A stretch of DNA of 14,345 nucleotides from an uncultured Devosia sp. (GCA_946481445.1 CAMLOA010000010.1:1-14345); one strand, 5' to 3'. Numbered from the stretch's first letter, positions 1-7,125 are shown. Program-made: numbers and translations. The notes: generated by a model not told the origin, from the sequence alone.

Positions 1-309
1 ATGGGCTGGGGCGCCGACTATCCGCACCCCATGACCTTCCTCGACAACTTCGTCAGCGACAGCCCCAACAATCTCAACAAGTGGAGCAATGCCGACTACG
101 ACGCCGCCATCGCCGCTGCCAAGGCAACCGGCGATGAGGCCGAATCCGTCGCGGAAATGCGTAAGGCCGAGGCCATCCTGATGAACGACCACGTCATCCT
201 GCCGCAATACCACCGCTACAACTACATGATGATGAGCCCCAAGGTCACCGGCTTCTGGCGCTCGACCCTCAACGTCCCCTACTTCCGCGACGCGGAAATC
301 ACGGAGTAG
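1..309 (+). CDS. Peptide-type ABC transporter solute-binding protein, C-terminal fragment
   Basis: The frame is open from the first base of the window, so the true start lies upstream; 102 residues and the stop codon (307-309) are visible. The sequence matches the C-terminal part of SBP_bac_5 family (OppA/DppA-like) periplasmic binding proteins. It has an MGWGADYPHP-type segment followed by a hydrophobic/aromatic stretch, an asparagine-rich loop with SNADYDAAIAAAK (residues about 29-41), a helix ending AEAILMNDHVILPQYH, and the closing segment where 'SPKVTGFW' corresponds to the family's 'SPKVKGF'. Such proteins bind oligopeptides, or sometimes oligosaccharides or opines, in the periplasm and deliver them to a DppBC-type permease. 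The partner genes are not visible on this side; the gene downstream is on the opposite strand. The substrate cannot be inferred from the fragment. Confidence 0.85.
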   Translation: MGWGADYPHPMTFLDNFVSDSPNNLNKWSNADYDAAIAAAKATGDEAESVAEMRKAEAILMNDHVILPQYHRYNYMMMSPKVTGFWRSTLNVPYFRDAEITE

Positions 310-320
310 CTGGAACTGGC

Positions 321-346
321 CACCCTCTCCCTGGCGGGAGAGGGTG
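321..346. repeat. Perfect 11-bp hairpin just downstream of the binding-protein gene
   Basis: The arms CACCCTCTCCC (321-331) and GGGAGAGGGTG (336-346) are perfect reverse complements around a 4-nt loop, starting 11 nt after the stop codon. No T-run follows, so it is not a classical intrinsic terminator. It resembles a REP-type palindrome that may stop transcription weakly or protect the 3' end of the message. It is the first of several GC-rich palindromes filling 310-652. Confidence 0.6.
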
Positions 347-383
347 GATCGCTGACCGAGGCGGGTCAGGGGTGCTGAGTCGA

Positions 384-475
384 CCCCACCCACCGGGTTC
401 ACCCTCCCCCTTGTGGGGAGGGAAGCGAGATAGGACTTAGCTTCAGCTAAGTCCGTTGAATCGAGCAGGGTGGGG
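384..475. repeat. Cloverleaf-like palindromic repeat, copy 1
   Basis: An outer 8-bp inverted repeat (CCCCACCC at 384-391, GGGTGGGG at 468-475) encloses two hairpins. The first is CCCTCCCC/GGGGAGGG (402-409/415-422). The second is a perfect 10-bp stem with a 2-nt loop, GGACTTAGCT (433-442) against AGCTAAGTCC (445-454). The layout of an outer CACCC/GGGTG stem with inner hairpins, one of them a GACTT/AAGTC stem, is shared with the element inside putA at 3039-3205. It is probably a non-autonomous REP/MITE-like element; no coding function is apparent. Confidence 0.55.
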
Positions 476-512
476 GTGGTTTGGCCACGATATCGGGGCT
501 CTCTCACCCCTG

Positions 513-627
513 CCGGCCTCCCCGATCAAGGGGAGGTGCCGTCCGGTGGTCGGGGCAAGGTCGCGCCTCAAGAGGGGAGCAGACACCTCTCCCTAGATGG
601 GGGAGGCCGGGAGAGGGTGGGGCTACA
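513..627. repeat. Palindromic repeat, copy 2, sister of the one inside putA
   Basis: Outer arms CCGGCCTCCC (513-522) and GGGAGGCCGG (601-610) are perfect reverse complements. An inner hairpin CCTCCCC/GGGGAGG spans 517-536. Positions 525-548 are the same as 3111-3135 inside putA apart from one extra G there, and the right end (about 588-622) resembles 3175-3208. Both copies lie in the same orientation. With copy 1 and the 321-346 hairpin it accounts for almost all of the non-coding stretch 310-652, in which I see no gene. Confidence 0.6.
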
Positions 628-652
628 CGCTCGAAGCCCTTGCCCATCAACC

Positions 653-1120
653 TCACTCCTCGTCCCCCTTCACCGCCTCCATCGACACATGCGTACTCGT
701 ATGCGCCACATGGGGCAGGGCGCTGATCCGCTCCCCCAGCACCTCGCGATAATCGGCTATGTCCTTGGTCCGCACCTTGAGCAGGTAGTCGAAGCTCGAG
801 GCGATCATATGCGCCTGCTCCACTTCGGGAATCGCCCGCACCGCCTTGTTGAACGCCGCCAAAGCCGCCTTGCGCGTATCGCTGAGCTTCACCTCGACGA
901 AGGCCACATGCGGCAGCCCCAGCCGCTTGGGATCGATGATCGCCCGATAGCCCAATATGTACCCCGCCTGCTCCAGCCGCGTCATCCGCGCCTGGCACGG
1001 CGTCTTGGAAAGGTTCACCCGCCGGCTCAGCTCCGCCACGCTGATCCGCCCGTCCTTGCCCAGTTCTTCGAGGATGCGCCGGTCGATCTGGTCCAAAGTC
1101 TCGTAGGTGACAGTTTTCAT
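653..1120 (-). CDS. putR: Lrp/AsnC-family regulator of proline catabolism (PutR-like)
   Basis: A 155-residue protein, the usual length for the Lrp/AsnC family. Residues about 8-55 form the winged helix-turn-helix: 'LDQIDRRILEELGKDGRISVAELSRRVNLSKTPCQARMTRLEQAGYI' contains the family's opening LDxxDRxIL pattern and a recognition helix around SKTPCQARMTRLE. Residues about 70-145 form the RAM/ligand-binding domain, with VEQAHMIASSFDYLLKV corresponding to the conserved 'V…..TG..D..L.V' strand. It is divergent from putA, which is the standard arrangement in alphaproteobacteria where PutR activates putA in response to proline. I chose the ATG at 1118-1120 because the AsnC fold begins just after it and an AAGGGA-like ribosome site lies upstream; the longer open frame to 1249 adds 43 unrelated residues. 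The name rests on family plus position, not on a sequence comparison. Confidence 0.88.
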   Translation of the reverse strand: MKTVTYETLDQIDRRILEELGKDGRISVAELSRRVNLSKTPCQARMTRLEQAGYILGYRAIIDPKRLGLPHVAFVEVKLSDTRKAALAAFNKAVRAIPEVEQAHMIASSFDYLLKVRTKDIADYREVLGERISALPHVAHTSTHVSMEAVKGDEE

Positions 1121-1132
1121 GGGTGATTGTCC

Positions 1133-1149
1133 CTTGGAATGATCCCAAG
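1133..1149. promoter_or_regulatory. Candidate operator dyad upstream of putR
   Basis: CTTGG-N7-CCAAG is a perfect 5-bp dyad over 17 nt, ending 12 bp before the putR start codon and overlapping its ribosome-binding region. Lrp/AsnC proteins bind short imperfect dyads of about this size, so autoregulation of putR is plausible. A second small dyad, AGGCG-AAA-CGCCT (1183-1195), lies deeper in the divergent promoter region. Neither is compared with a known PutR site, so the assignment is speculative. Confidence 0.3.
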
Positions 1150-1244
1150 ATAACGCCAAGAGCGAAAATGCACCACCAAAACAGGCGAAACGCCTACTAT
1201 TGATCTGGCATTGTGCTGCTGGCACCCATTTCCACAAACACGGT

Positions 1245-1343
1245 GTCATCCCGGCGAAGGCCGGGATCCATGTCCGTGGCCCGCCGCCTGCATCCAGCGT
1301 GCGGGGCAGTCACCGCATGGATTCCGGCCTGCGCCGGAATGAC
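1245..1343. repeat. 99-bp inverted-repeat element in the putR-putA intergenic region
   Basis: The two ends, 1245-1272 and 1316-1343, are 28-nt arms that pair as an inverted repeat with about four mismatches. Each arm contains its own smaller palindrome (ATCCCGGC…GCCGGGAT; ATTCCGGC…GCCGGAAT). This is the common proteobacterial intergenic repeat whose spurious translations read 'VIPAKAGIH' and 'MDSGLRRND'. It ends 39 nt before the putA start, so it probably lies in or next to the putA promoter or 5' leader, and could fold into a large stem there. The frame happens to stay open through it into putA, which would mislead start prediction. Confidence 0.75.
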
Positions 1344-1382
1344 CCGGTGGATGGACGGAAGTGCAACTTCACCGGAGGTCCC

Positions 1383-4300
1383 ATGTCCATCACCGCCGCC
1401 CGCCAAGCCCTCCGCACCCGTCTGTATGCCGACGAGGCTCCGCTGGTCCGCGACCTCATCGCCGCCACCGGCCTCGACGCAATCGCCCGAGCCGCCATCT
1501 CCGGCCAGGCTGAGACTCTCGTCACCACCGTCCGAAAGGGCAACCGCCTGGGCCTGATGGAATCCTTCCTCTCCGAATACGGCCTCGCCACCGACGAAGG
1601 CGTTGCCCTCATGTCGCTGGCCGAAGCTCTGTTGCGCGTGCCCGATGCCGAGACCGTCGATGCCCTCATCCATGACAAGGTCGGCGGCTCGGACTGGACC
1701 AGCCATTTCGGCACCTCGCCCAATCCGCTGGTCAATTTCTCCTCCTGGGCCCTCAGCCTCACTGCCGATGTGCTGGGCGATCCCGAAGTCGGCCCGCGCA
1801 ATGCCCTCCATCGCGCCGTTGCCCGTCTGGGCGAACCGGTCATTCGCACCGCCGTCGGTCAGGCCATGCGCCTGCTCGGCAGCCAGTTCGTCTTCGGCCG
1901 CACCATCGACGAGGCCATCGTCAATGCCCGCAAATCCGAGGCGCAGGGCTACCGCTATTCCTACGACATGCTCGGCGAGGCCGCCCGCACCAGCGCCGAC
2001 GCCGCCCGCTACTTCGATGCCTATGCCAGCGCCATCGCCGCCCTCGCGCCCCATTGCACCGCTCCCTCGGTCCGCGACAATCCCGGCATTTCCGTCAAGC
2101 TTTCGGCACTCCACCCGCGCTACGAGTTCGCGCACAGAATCCGCGTCATGTCCGAACTGGTTGATGCGACTCGTAAATTGGCCCTGGCCGCTAAGGCCGC
2201 GAACATGGGCTTCAACATCGACGCCGAGGAGGCCGACCGTCTCGATCTCTCGCTCGATGTTATCGCCGAAGTCCTCGCCACGCCGGACCTCTCCGGCTGG
2301 GATGGCTTCGGCGTCGTCGTCCAGGCCTATGGCAAGCGCGTCCTGCCGCTGATCGAGTGGCTCGATGCCACGGCCACGTCGCTTGATCGCCGCATCATGG
2401 TTCGCCTGGTCAAGGGCGCCTATTGGGATGCCGAGATCAAGCGCGCCCAGGTGCTGGGTCTGCCCGATTACCCGGTCTATACCCGCAAGGCCTCCACCGA
2501 TATCAGCTATATCGCCGCCGCCGGCCGCCTGATCGCCAGCGACCGCATCTATCCGCAATTTGCTTCGCACAACGCCCACACCGCCGCCGCCGTCCTCCAC
2601 CTTGCCGCCCAGGCGGGCAGGGGCCCCGAAACCTTCGAGTTTCAGCGCCTGCACGGCATGGGCGAGCGCCTGCACGAGGTGCTGCGCACCACTGCCGGCA
2701 CCCGCACCCGCATCTACGCTCCCGTCGGCGCCCACAAGGACCTGCTGGCCTATCTCGTCCGCCGCCTCCTCGAAAACGGCGCCAACGGCTCCTTCGTCTA
2801 TCAGATCGCCGACGAGCACATCCCGGCCGCAGTGGTGGCCGAAGACCCCGTCGCCAAGGTGCTGGCGCTCGACAGCATCCCCAACCCCGCCATCCCATCC
2901 CCCGCCGCCATCTTCGCCCCGCGCCGCAACTCCGCCGGCCTCGACCTCACCGATCCCATCGCCTTCCCGGAAATGGCCGAAGCCCGCGCCGCCTTCGCCG
3001 AGGCGCAGTGGCACGCAACCCCCATCGTGGACCACCGTCACCCCCTCCCAGCCTCTTCCCCGAAAGTCGCTCCACTGGAGCGACTTTCCCTGCGGGACGG
3101 GTCAGAGCCCATCAAGGGGGAGGTGCCGTCCGGTGAGGGTGACTCGATCCAGCCAAACGAGTGGCGCGAAACCTCCCCCTCTGATGGGGGAGGTAGGAGG
3201 GGGTGGGACCCCACGCACCAGACCCTGATCAACCCCGCCAACCCCACCGACACGATCGGTATGGTCACCAACGCCACCCTCGAGGACGTCACCGCCGCCA
3301 TCTCCGCCGCCACCGCCTCCACCTGGCCCCAAACGCCAGCGCAGACTCGCGCCGCGCTCCTCCGCACCGTGGCCGATCTCTACGAAGCCCATCGCCCCGA
3401 ACTCTTTGCCCTCCTCGCCCGCGAGGCCGGCAAGACCTGGGCTGATGCAGTGGCCGAAATCCGCGAGGCCGTCGATTTCCTGCGCTACTACACCGCCGAA
3501 GCCGAGCGGCAGACCCTTGCCGCCCCGCGCGGCCCCATCGCCGCCATCTCGCCCTGGAACTTCCCGCTCGCCATCTTCACCGGCCAGATCGCGGCCGCCC
3601 TTGTCGCCGGCAATCCCGTTCTCGCCAAGCCCGCGCCGCAGACCCCGCTCATCGCCTTCCGCGCCGTCCAGTTGATGCACAAGGCCGGCATCCCCGCCGA
3701 CGCCATTCAGCTCCTGCCCGGCGCCGGCGATGTGGGCACCGCGCTCACATCCGACCGGCGCATTGCCGGCGTCGTCTTTACCGGCTCGCTGCCCACCGCC
3801 CGCCGCATCGACGCCGTCATGGCCGCCAACCTCGCGCCCACAGCCCCGCTCATCGCCGAAACCGGCGGCCTCAATGCCATGATCGTGGACTCCACCGCTC
3901 TGCCCGAGCAGGCCGTGCGCGACATCCTCGCCTCCGCCTTCCAGTCGGCCGGACAGCGCTGTTCGGCCCTTCGCATCCTCTATGTCCAGGAAGACGCCGC
4001 CGAGCGCACCCTGCACATGCTCAAAGGCGCCATGGACGGGTTGACCCTGGGCAACCCCTGGGACCTGGCCACCGATATCGGCCCCGTCATCGACGAAGCC
4101 GCCCGGTCAAAAATCCAAGCCCATATCGATACTTACGAGCAGAACGGGAATCTGATTCATCGCTTGAAGGCGCCGGCCGATGGCACCTTCGTCGCCCCCA
4201 CCGTGCTGCGCGTCAGCGGCATTGCCGACCTCACCGAAGAAATCTTCGGCCCGGTCCTCCACGTCGCCACCTTCCGTGCTGACGAACTGGATGCCGTCAT

Positions 4301-4922
4301 TGCCGCCATCAACGCCTCCGGCTACGGCCTCACCTTCGGTATGCATACGCGCATCTCCTCGCGCGTCCGCAAGGTCTCGAACAGCGTTAGGGCCGGCAAT
4401 ATCTACATCAACCGCAACCAGATCGGCGCCGTGGTCGGCAGCCAGCCCTTTGGTGGCGAGGGCCTGTCGGGCACCGGTCCCAAGGCCGGCGGCCCACACT
4501 ACCTGCCGCGCTTCACCCTGGGCGTGAGCCACCTCGATCCTGCGCCGCTTCCGCTGCCCGGCCCCACCGGCGAAAGCAACGTGCTCCACACCGCCCCGCG
4601 CGGCCGCGTCCTCTGCCTGGGCCCCACCCCCACCGACCAGCAGGCCCAGGCCATGCTGGCCGCCAGCCTGGGCAATACCGCCATTCTCGCCACGCCCGAT
4701 TTCGATGCCCTGAGTCATTCCGACACCTTCGACGCCGTCATGTATTTCGCCGACGACGCCACCCTGCCTGCCATCCGCCGCGCCCTTGCCGCCCGCTCCG
4801 GCGCCATCCTGCCCTTGCTCACCAGCCCTGCCGAAACCGCGCGCCTCCTGCTCGAACGCCACGTCTGCATCGACACTACCGCCGCTGGCGGCAACGCCAC
4901 GCTCATGGCACAGGCGGGATAG
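1383..4922 (+). CDS. putA: Bifunctional proline dehydrogenase / P5C dehydrogenase (type B PutA)
   Basis: This 1179-residue protein oxidises proline to glutamate in two steps, with FAD and then NAD+. The ATG at 1383 has GGAGGT at 1374-1379. It starts directly with the helical arm, with no ribbon-helix-helix DNA-binding domain, so regulation is left to the neighbouring PutR-like protein. The proline dehydrogenase barrel covers about residues 140-535, with ISVKLSALHPRYE, RLVKGAYWDAEIKRAQ and the conserved EFQRLHGMGERLHEVL. The aldehyde dehydrogenase domain covers about 610-1040, with ISPWNFP near 725, FTGSLPTARRI, Glu826 in AETGG and nucleophile Cys860 in SAGQRCSALR. The C-terminal domain (about 1043-1179) ends in CIDTTAAGGNATLM, typical of long type B PutAs with an extra ALDH-like cap. 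Residues about 553-608, in the linker between the catalytic domains, are encoded by a palindromic repeat. All key residues I can check are intact, so the enzyme is probably functional. Confidence 0.95.
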   Translation: MSITAARQALRTRLYADEAPLVRDLIAATGLDAIARAAISGQAETLVTTVRKGNRLGLMESFLSEYGLATDEGVALMSLAEALLRVPDAETVDALIHDKVGGSDWTSHFGTSPNPLVNFSSWALSLTADVLGDPEVGPRNALHRAVARLGEPVIRTAVGQAMRLLGSQFVFGRTIDEAIVNARKSEAQGYRYSYDMLGEAARTSADAARYFDAYASAIAALAPHCTAPSVRDNPGISVKLSALHPRYEFAHRIRVMSELVDATRKLALAAKAANMGFNIDAEEADRLDLSLDVIAEVLATPDLSGWDGFGVVVQAYGKRVLPLIEWLDATATSLDRRIMVRLVKGAYWDAEIKRAQVLGLPDYPVYTRKASTDISYIAAAGRLIASDRIYPQFASHNAHTAAAVLHLAAQAGRGPETFEFQRLHGMGERLHEVLRTTAGTRTRIYAPVGAHKDLLAYLVRRLLENGANGSFVYQIADEHIPAAVVAEDPVAKVLALDSIPNPAIPSPAAIFAPRRNSAGLDLTDPIAFPEMAEARAAFAEAQWHATPIVDHRHPLPASSPKVAPLERLSLRDGSEPIKGEVPSGEGDSIQPNEWRETSPSDGGGRRGWDPTHQTLINPANPTDTIGMVTNATLEDVTAAISAATASTWPQTPAQTRAALLRTVADLYEAHRPELFALLAREAGKTWADAVAEIREAVDFLRYYTAEAERQTLAAPRGPIAAISPWNFPLAIFTGQIAAALVAGNPVLAKPAPQTPLIAFRAVQLMHKAGIPADAIQLLPGAGDVGTALTSDRRIAGVVFTGSLPTARRIDAVMAANLAPTAPLIAETGGLNAMIVDSTALPEQAVRDILASAFQSAGQRCSALRILYVQEDAAERTLHMLKGAMDGLTLGNPWDLATDIGPVIDEAARSKIQAHIDTYEQNGNLIHRLKAPADGTFVAPTVLRVSGIADLTEEIFGPVLHVATFRADELDAVIAAINASGYGLTFGMHTRISSRVRKVSNSVRAGNIYINRNQIGAVVGSQPFGGEGLSGTGPKAGGPHYLPRFTLGVSHLDPAPLPLPGPTGESNVLHTAPRGRVLCLGPTPTDQQAQAMLAASLGNTAILATPDFDALSHSDTFDAVMYFADDATLPAIRRALAARSGAILPLLTSPAETARLLLERHVCIDTTAAGGNATLMAQAG
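3039..3205. repeat. Palindromic repeat inserted in frame within putA, copy 3
   Basis: Perfect 10-bp terminal inverted repeats CACCCCCTCC (3039-3048) and GGAGGGGGTG (3196-3205) enclose two strong hairpins. One is a perfect 12-bp stem with a 1-nt loop (3063-3087). The other is ACCTCCCCC (3171-3179) against GGGGGAGGT (3186-3194). Positions 3111-3135 match the intergenic copy at 525-548 with one extra G. The putA frame runs through it without a stop, giving a low-complexity, Pro/Ser/Gly-rich stretch (PutA residues about 553-608). On both sides normal PutA sequence resumes: 'FAEAQWHATPIV' before it and 'LINPANPTDTIGMV' after it. This recalls the Rickettsia palindromic elements that sit inside coding genes, though no sequence relationship is implied. 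Confidence 0.8.
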
Positions 4923-4962
4923 GGGCCCATGCATCGCAGTGGTTCCCGTCTCCACGGAGTCA

Positions 4963-4980
4963 TTCCCGCGCAAGCGGGAA
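4963..4980. repeat. Palindrome in the putA-peptidase gap
   Basis: TTCCCGC (4963-4969) and GCGGGAA (4974-4980) are perfect arms around GCAA. This is the core of a widespread 'attcccgcgcaagcgggaa' intergenic repeat. The rest of the gap 4923-5077 holds further related pieces (GGTTCCCG at 4940-4947 and 5009-5016) and no gene. Confidence 0.6.
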
Positions 4981-5005
4981 CCTCTGTATCCTCGCAATTC
5001 GCAAC

Positions 5006-5022
5006 AGCGGTTCCCGCTTTTT
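5006..5022 (+). terminator. Weak candidate intrinsic terminator after putA
   Basis: AGCGG-TTC-CCGCT (5006-5018) forms a short 5-bp GC-rich stem followed directly by a run of five T residues (5018-5022), 84 nt after the putA stop. The stem is short and is part of the local repeat sequence, so it may be fortuitous. If real, it would separate putA from the peptidase gene. Confidence 0.3.
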
Positions 5023-5077
5023 CGGGCATCCCCCTGTGGTAGAACCGTCCCGCCGATCATCCACCCCGAGTCCCCGC

Positions 5078-6178
5078 ATGAACCCCACCCTCACCACCCG
5101 CATGGCCAATCTGCGCGCGCGCATGGCCGCGACGCATACCGACCTGGTCGCCATCGGCCCCTCCAGCCACATGCGCTGGCTGGCCGACCTGTCGCCCCAT
5201 GGCGACGAGCGCCCGGTCATGCTGCTGGTGAGCCAGTCCTATGCCGGTTTCCTCATGCCCGCGCTCAATGTCGATAGCTCCCGCCAGCATACCGATCTGC
5301 CCTTCTTCCCCTGGGCCGATGCCGAAGGCCCGCAGGCCGCGCTCGACGCATTGATCAACGCCACCGGCATTTCCCGCATCAGTCCCTCCGTCGTGCTCGA
5401 CGAAACCATGCGCGCCGATTTTGCCCTGCTGCTGCTCGATGCGCTGCCCGGTGCCAGCCGCCGCTTCACCGCCGATACGGTGGGCTATCTGCGCTCCCGA
5501 AAGGACGATGCGGAATATGACCTGCTGAAGAAGTCCGCCCTGCTCAACGACGCCGCCATGGAAGCCGGATTCGCCGCCCTGCGCCCCGGCATCACCGAAT
5601 ACGAGGTTGCCACCGTCATCCGCGATTTCTACCGGGCCAATGGCGCCACCACCGAATTCTGCTCGGTCTGCTTCGGTCCCAATGGCGCCTTCCCGCATCA
5701 CCACACCGGCGCGACCCAGCTCCAGCCGGGCGATGCCGTGCTGATCGATACCGGCGGGCGCCTCGATGGCTATCCTTCCGACATGACGCGTGTCGGCTGG
5801 TTCGGCTCCGCCCCCGAAGGCTTCGGCCAGATCCATTCCATTCTCGACCGCGCCGTGGATGCCGCCATCGCCGCCGCCAGGCCCGGCGTCCCGGCCAGTG
5901 CCGTCGACCGGGCCGCCCGCGATATCATCACCGCTGCCGGCTATGGCCCCAATTTCCTGCATCGCACCGGCCATGGCCTGGGCATCGACATCCACGAAGC
6001 GCCCTATATCACCGCCACCAGCGACACCATTCTCGATGAGGGCATGGTCTTCTCCATCGAGCCGGGCATCTACTTGGCCGGCCGCTTCGGCCTGCGCCTC
6101 GAAGAGATCGTCATTATTCGCAACGGCAAGGCCGAGATCCTGTCCGACATGCCGCGCAGCGCTGTTGCCGCGGGCTGA
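5078..6178 (+). CDS. M24-family metallopeptidase (Xaa-Pro aminopeptidase/dipeptidase type)
   Basis: A 366-residue cytoplasmic protein. Residues about 1-135 form the creatinase/prolidase N-terminal domain. Residues about 145-360 form the 'pita-bread' catalytic domain. All five expected ligands of the dinuclear metal site are present: Asp224 (IDTGG), Asp235 (SDMTR), His299 (GHGLG), Glu328 (SIEPGIY) and Glu342 (RLEEI); HHHTGA lies upstream. Family members cleave bonds next to proline, as Xaa-Pro dipeptidase or aminopeptidase P; creatinases share the fold, so the substrate is not certain. Its position after putA fits a role in releasing proline. I chose the ATG at 5078; the frame extends to a GTG at 5036, but that adds only 14 low-complexity residues. 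The ribosome site is weak at either start. It converges with the LysR gene, with 4 nt between stop codons. Confidence 0.88.
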   Translation: MNPTLTTRMANLRARMAATHTDLVAIGPSSHMRWLADLSPHGDERPVMLLVSQSYAGFLMPALNVDSSRQHTDLPFFPWADAEGPQAALDALINATGISRISPSVVLDETMRADFALLLLDALPGASRRFTADTVGYLRSRKDDAEYDLLKKSALLNDAAMEAGFAALRPGITEYEVATVIRDFYRANGATTEFCSVCFGPNGAFPHHHTGATQLQPGDAVLIDTGGRLDGYPSDMTRVGWFGSAPEGFGQIHSILDRAVDAAIAAARPGVPASAVDRAARDIITAAGYGPNFLHRTGHGLGIDIHEAPYITATSDTILDEGMVFSIEPGIYLAGRFGLRLEEIVIIRNGKAEILSDMPRSAVAAG

Positions 6179-6182
6179 CGCC

Positions 6183-7085
6183 TCACCCTCGCGCCATCGC
6201 GGCCAGTTTGGGCCGCAGCGTGTCGACCAGGTGGTCCACGATCGCCCGCGTCTTGCCGTCCACGTGCCGTCCCCCGGTGCTCACCACCTGCACGGGAATC
6301 TCGGCGGGCTCGAACCCCCTGAGCATGCGCATTAGCGTCCCGGCCTTGAAATCGGCCGCGGCGTGATAGTTCAGCACGCGGGCAATGCCGCGCCCGGCCC
6401 TGGCCGCGGCCAGCTGGACCTGGATGTCATTGCTGAGGATGCGTGGCTCCAGCATGACCGTTTCGGATTGGCCACGCCGGGCAAAGCTCCAGTTCGGCCG
6501 TCCGCTGCGCGCCGACTCGGCGATGGTGACGTGGCTCTCCAGGTCTCGCGGCGATTGCGGAATGCCGTGTTCGGCCAGGTAGGCCGGGCTGGCGACCGTC
6601 ACCCAGCGCACGGCGCCGACGCGGGCGGCGCGCAGGGTTGAATCGGGCAGATTCCCCAGCCGCACGGCTGCATCCAGGCCATGCTCGATAAAGTCGAGAT
6701 AGTGGTCGTCCAGCAGCATTTCCGCGCTGGCCTCGGGCCATCGCTGCAGGAACAGGTCCAATGCCGGGGCCACGAACAATTGCCCGAACATGACCGGCGC
6801 TGTCAGCCGCACCAGCCCGCGTACCGGAGCCCCCTTGTCCTGGGCCGCGAGTGCCTTCCATGTCGCCAGCATTTCGCGCGCGGCCGAATAGGCCTCGTGC
6901 CCGGCCTCCGTTACCGACAGCCGGCGTGTGGTCCGGTCGAGCAGGCGCCGGCCCAGCCTGTCCTCGAGCGTCGCGATGGCGCGCGTCACGGCGCTGCCCG
7001 AGCGGCGCAGGCGGGCGGCCGCCCCGCGCAAGCTGCCGGTCTCCACCACCGCAACGAGAATGTCGAGTTCGTCCAGCCGATCCAT
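6183..7085 (-). CDS. LysR-type transcriptional regulator
   Basis: A 300-residue protein of normal LysR length. Residues 1-60 hold the helix-turn-helix: 'LDELDILVAVVETGSLRGAAARLRRSGSAVTRAIATLEDRLGRRLLDRTTRRLSVTEAG' has the typical 'F/V…GS…AA..L..S..AVTR.I..LE..LG..L..RTTR…T.AG' pattern. Residues about 88-290 form the substrate-binding domain, opening VRGLVRLTAPVMFGQLFVAP. It belongs to the CrgA/DhcR-like branch common in proteobacteria. It is divergent from the two DHFR-like genes at 7192-8346 and is probably their regulator and its own; the effector is unknown. The ATG at 7083-7085 has no clear Shine-Dalgarno, but it lies just before the conserved N-terminus, so it is the likely start. Confidence 0.92.
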   Translation of the reverse strand: MDRLDELDILVAVVETGSLRGAAARLRRSGSAVTRAIATLEDRLGRRLLDRTTRRLSVTEAGHEAYSAAREMLATWKALAAQDKGAPVRGLVRLTAPVMFGQLFVAPALDLFLQRWPEASAEMLLDDHYLDFIEHGLDAAVRLGNLPDSTLRAARVGAVRWVTVASPAYLAEHGIPQSPRDLESHVTIAESARSGRPNWSFARRGQSETVMLEPRILSNDIQVQLAAARAGRGIARVLNYHAAADFKAGTLMRMLRGFEPAEIPVQVVSTGGRHVDGKTRAIVDHLVDTLRPKLAAMARG

Positions 7086-7108
7086 GATTATTGCAAAATG
7101 TGGAATTC

Positions 7109-7125
7109 ATTACTGCCGAGGTAAT
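7109..7125. promoter_or_regulatory. LysR-box candidate (T-N11-A dyad) in the divergent promoter region
   Basis: ATTAC-N7-GTAAT is a perfect 5-bp dyad containing the T-N11-A core expected for LysR-type regulators. It lies 24 bp from the LysR start and 67 bp before the first DHFR-like start. This is where a LysR protein controlling a divergent gene and itself usually binds. Binding by this regulator is inferred. Confidence 0.5.

Noticed and set aside
321..627. CRISPR array or tandem repeat in the left non-coding stretch
   Set aside because: The repeats are palindromes of different lengths and sequence, without regular spacing or unique spacers of constant size.
470..1126. 218-codon plus-strand frame across the repeats and opposite putR
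   Set aside because: It starts in palindromic repeat DNA and continues antisense to the AsnC-type regulator; the translation resembles no protein.
1200..1382. N-terminal extension of PutA by 61 residues
   Set aside because: The extension is the translation of the 99-bp inverted-repeat element ('VIPAKAGIH…MDSGLRRND'), and the ATG at 1383 has an excellent GGAGGT.
1197..3041. 614-codon open frame on the minus strand opposite putA
   Set aside because: It is glycine/alanine/aspartate-rich without any recognisable domain, lies entirely antisense to well-conserved PutA sequence, and is the expected shadow of a GC-rich gene with strong third-position bias.
3039..3205. Programmed frameshift, intron or intein in putA
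   Set aside because: The frame continues unbroken across the insert, there are no intein splice motifs or group I/II intron features, and the DNA matches the intergenic repeat family instead.
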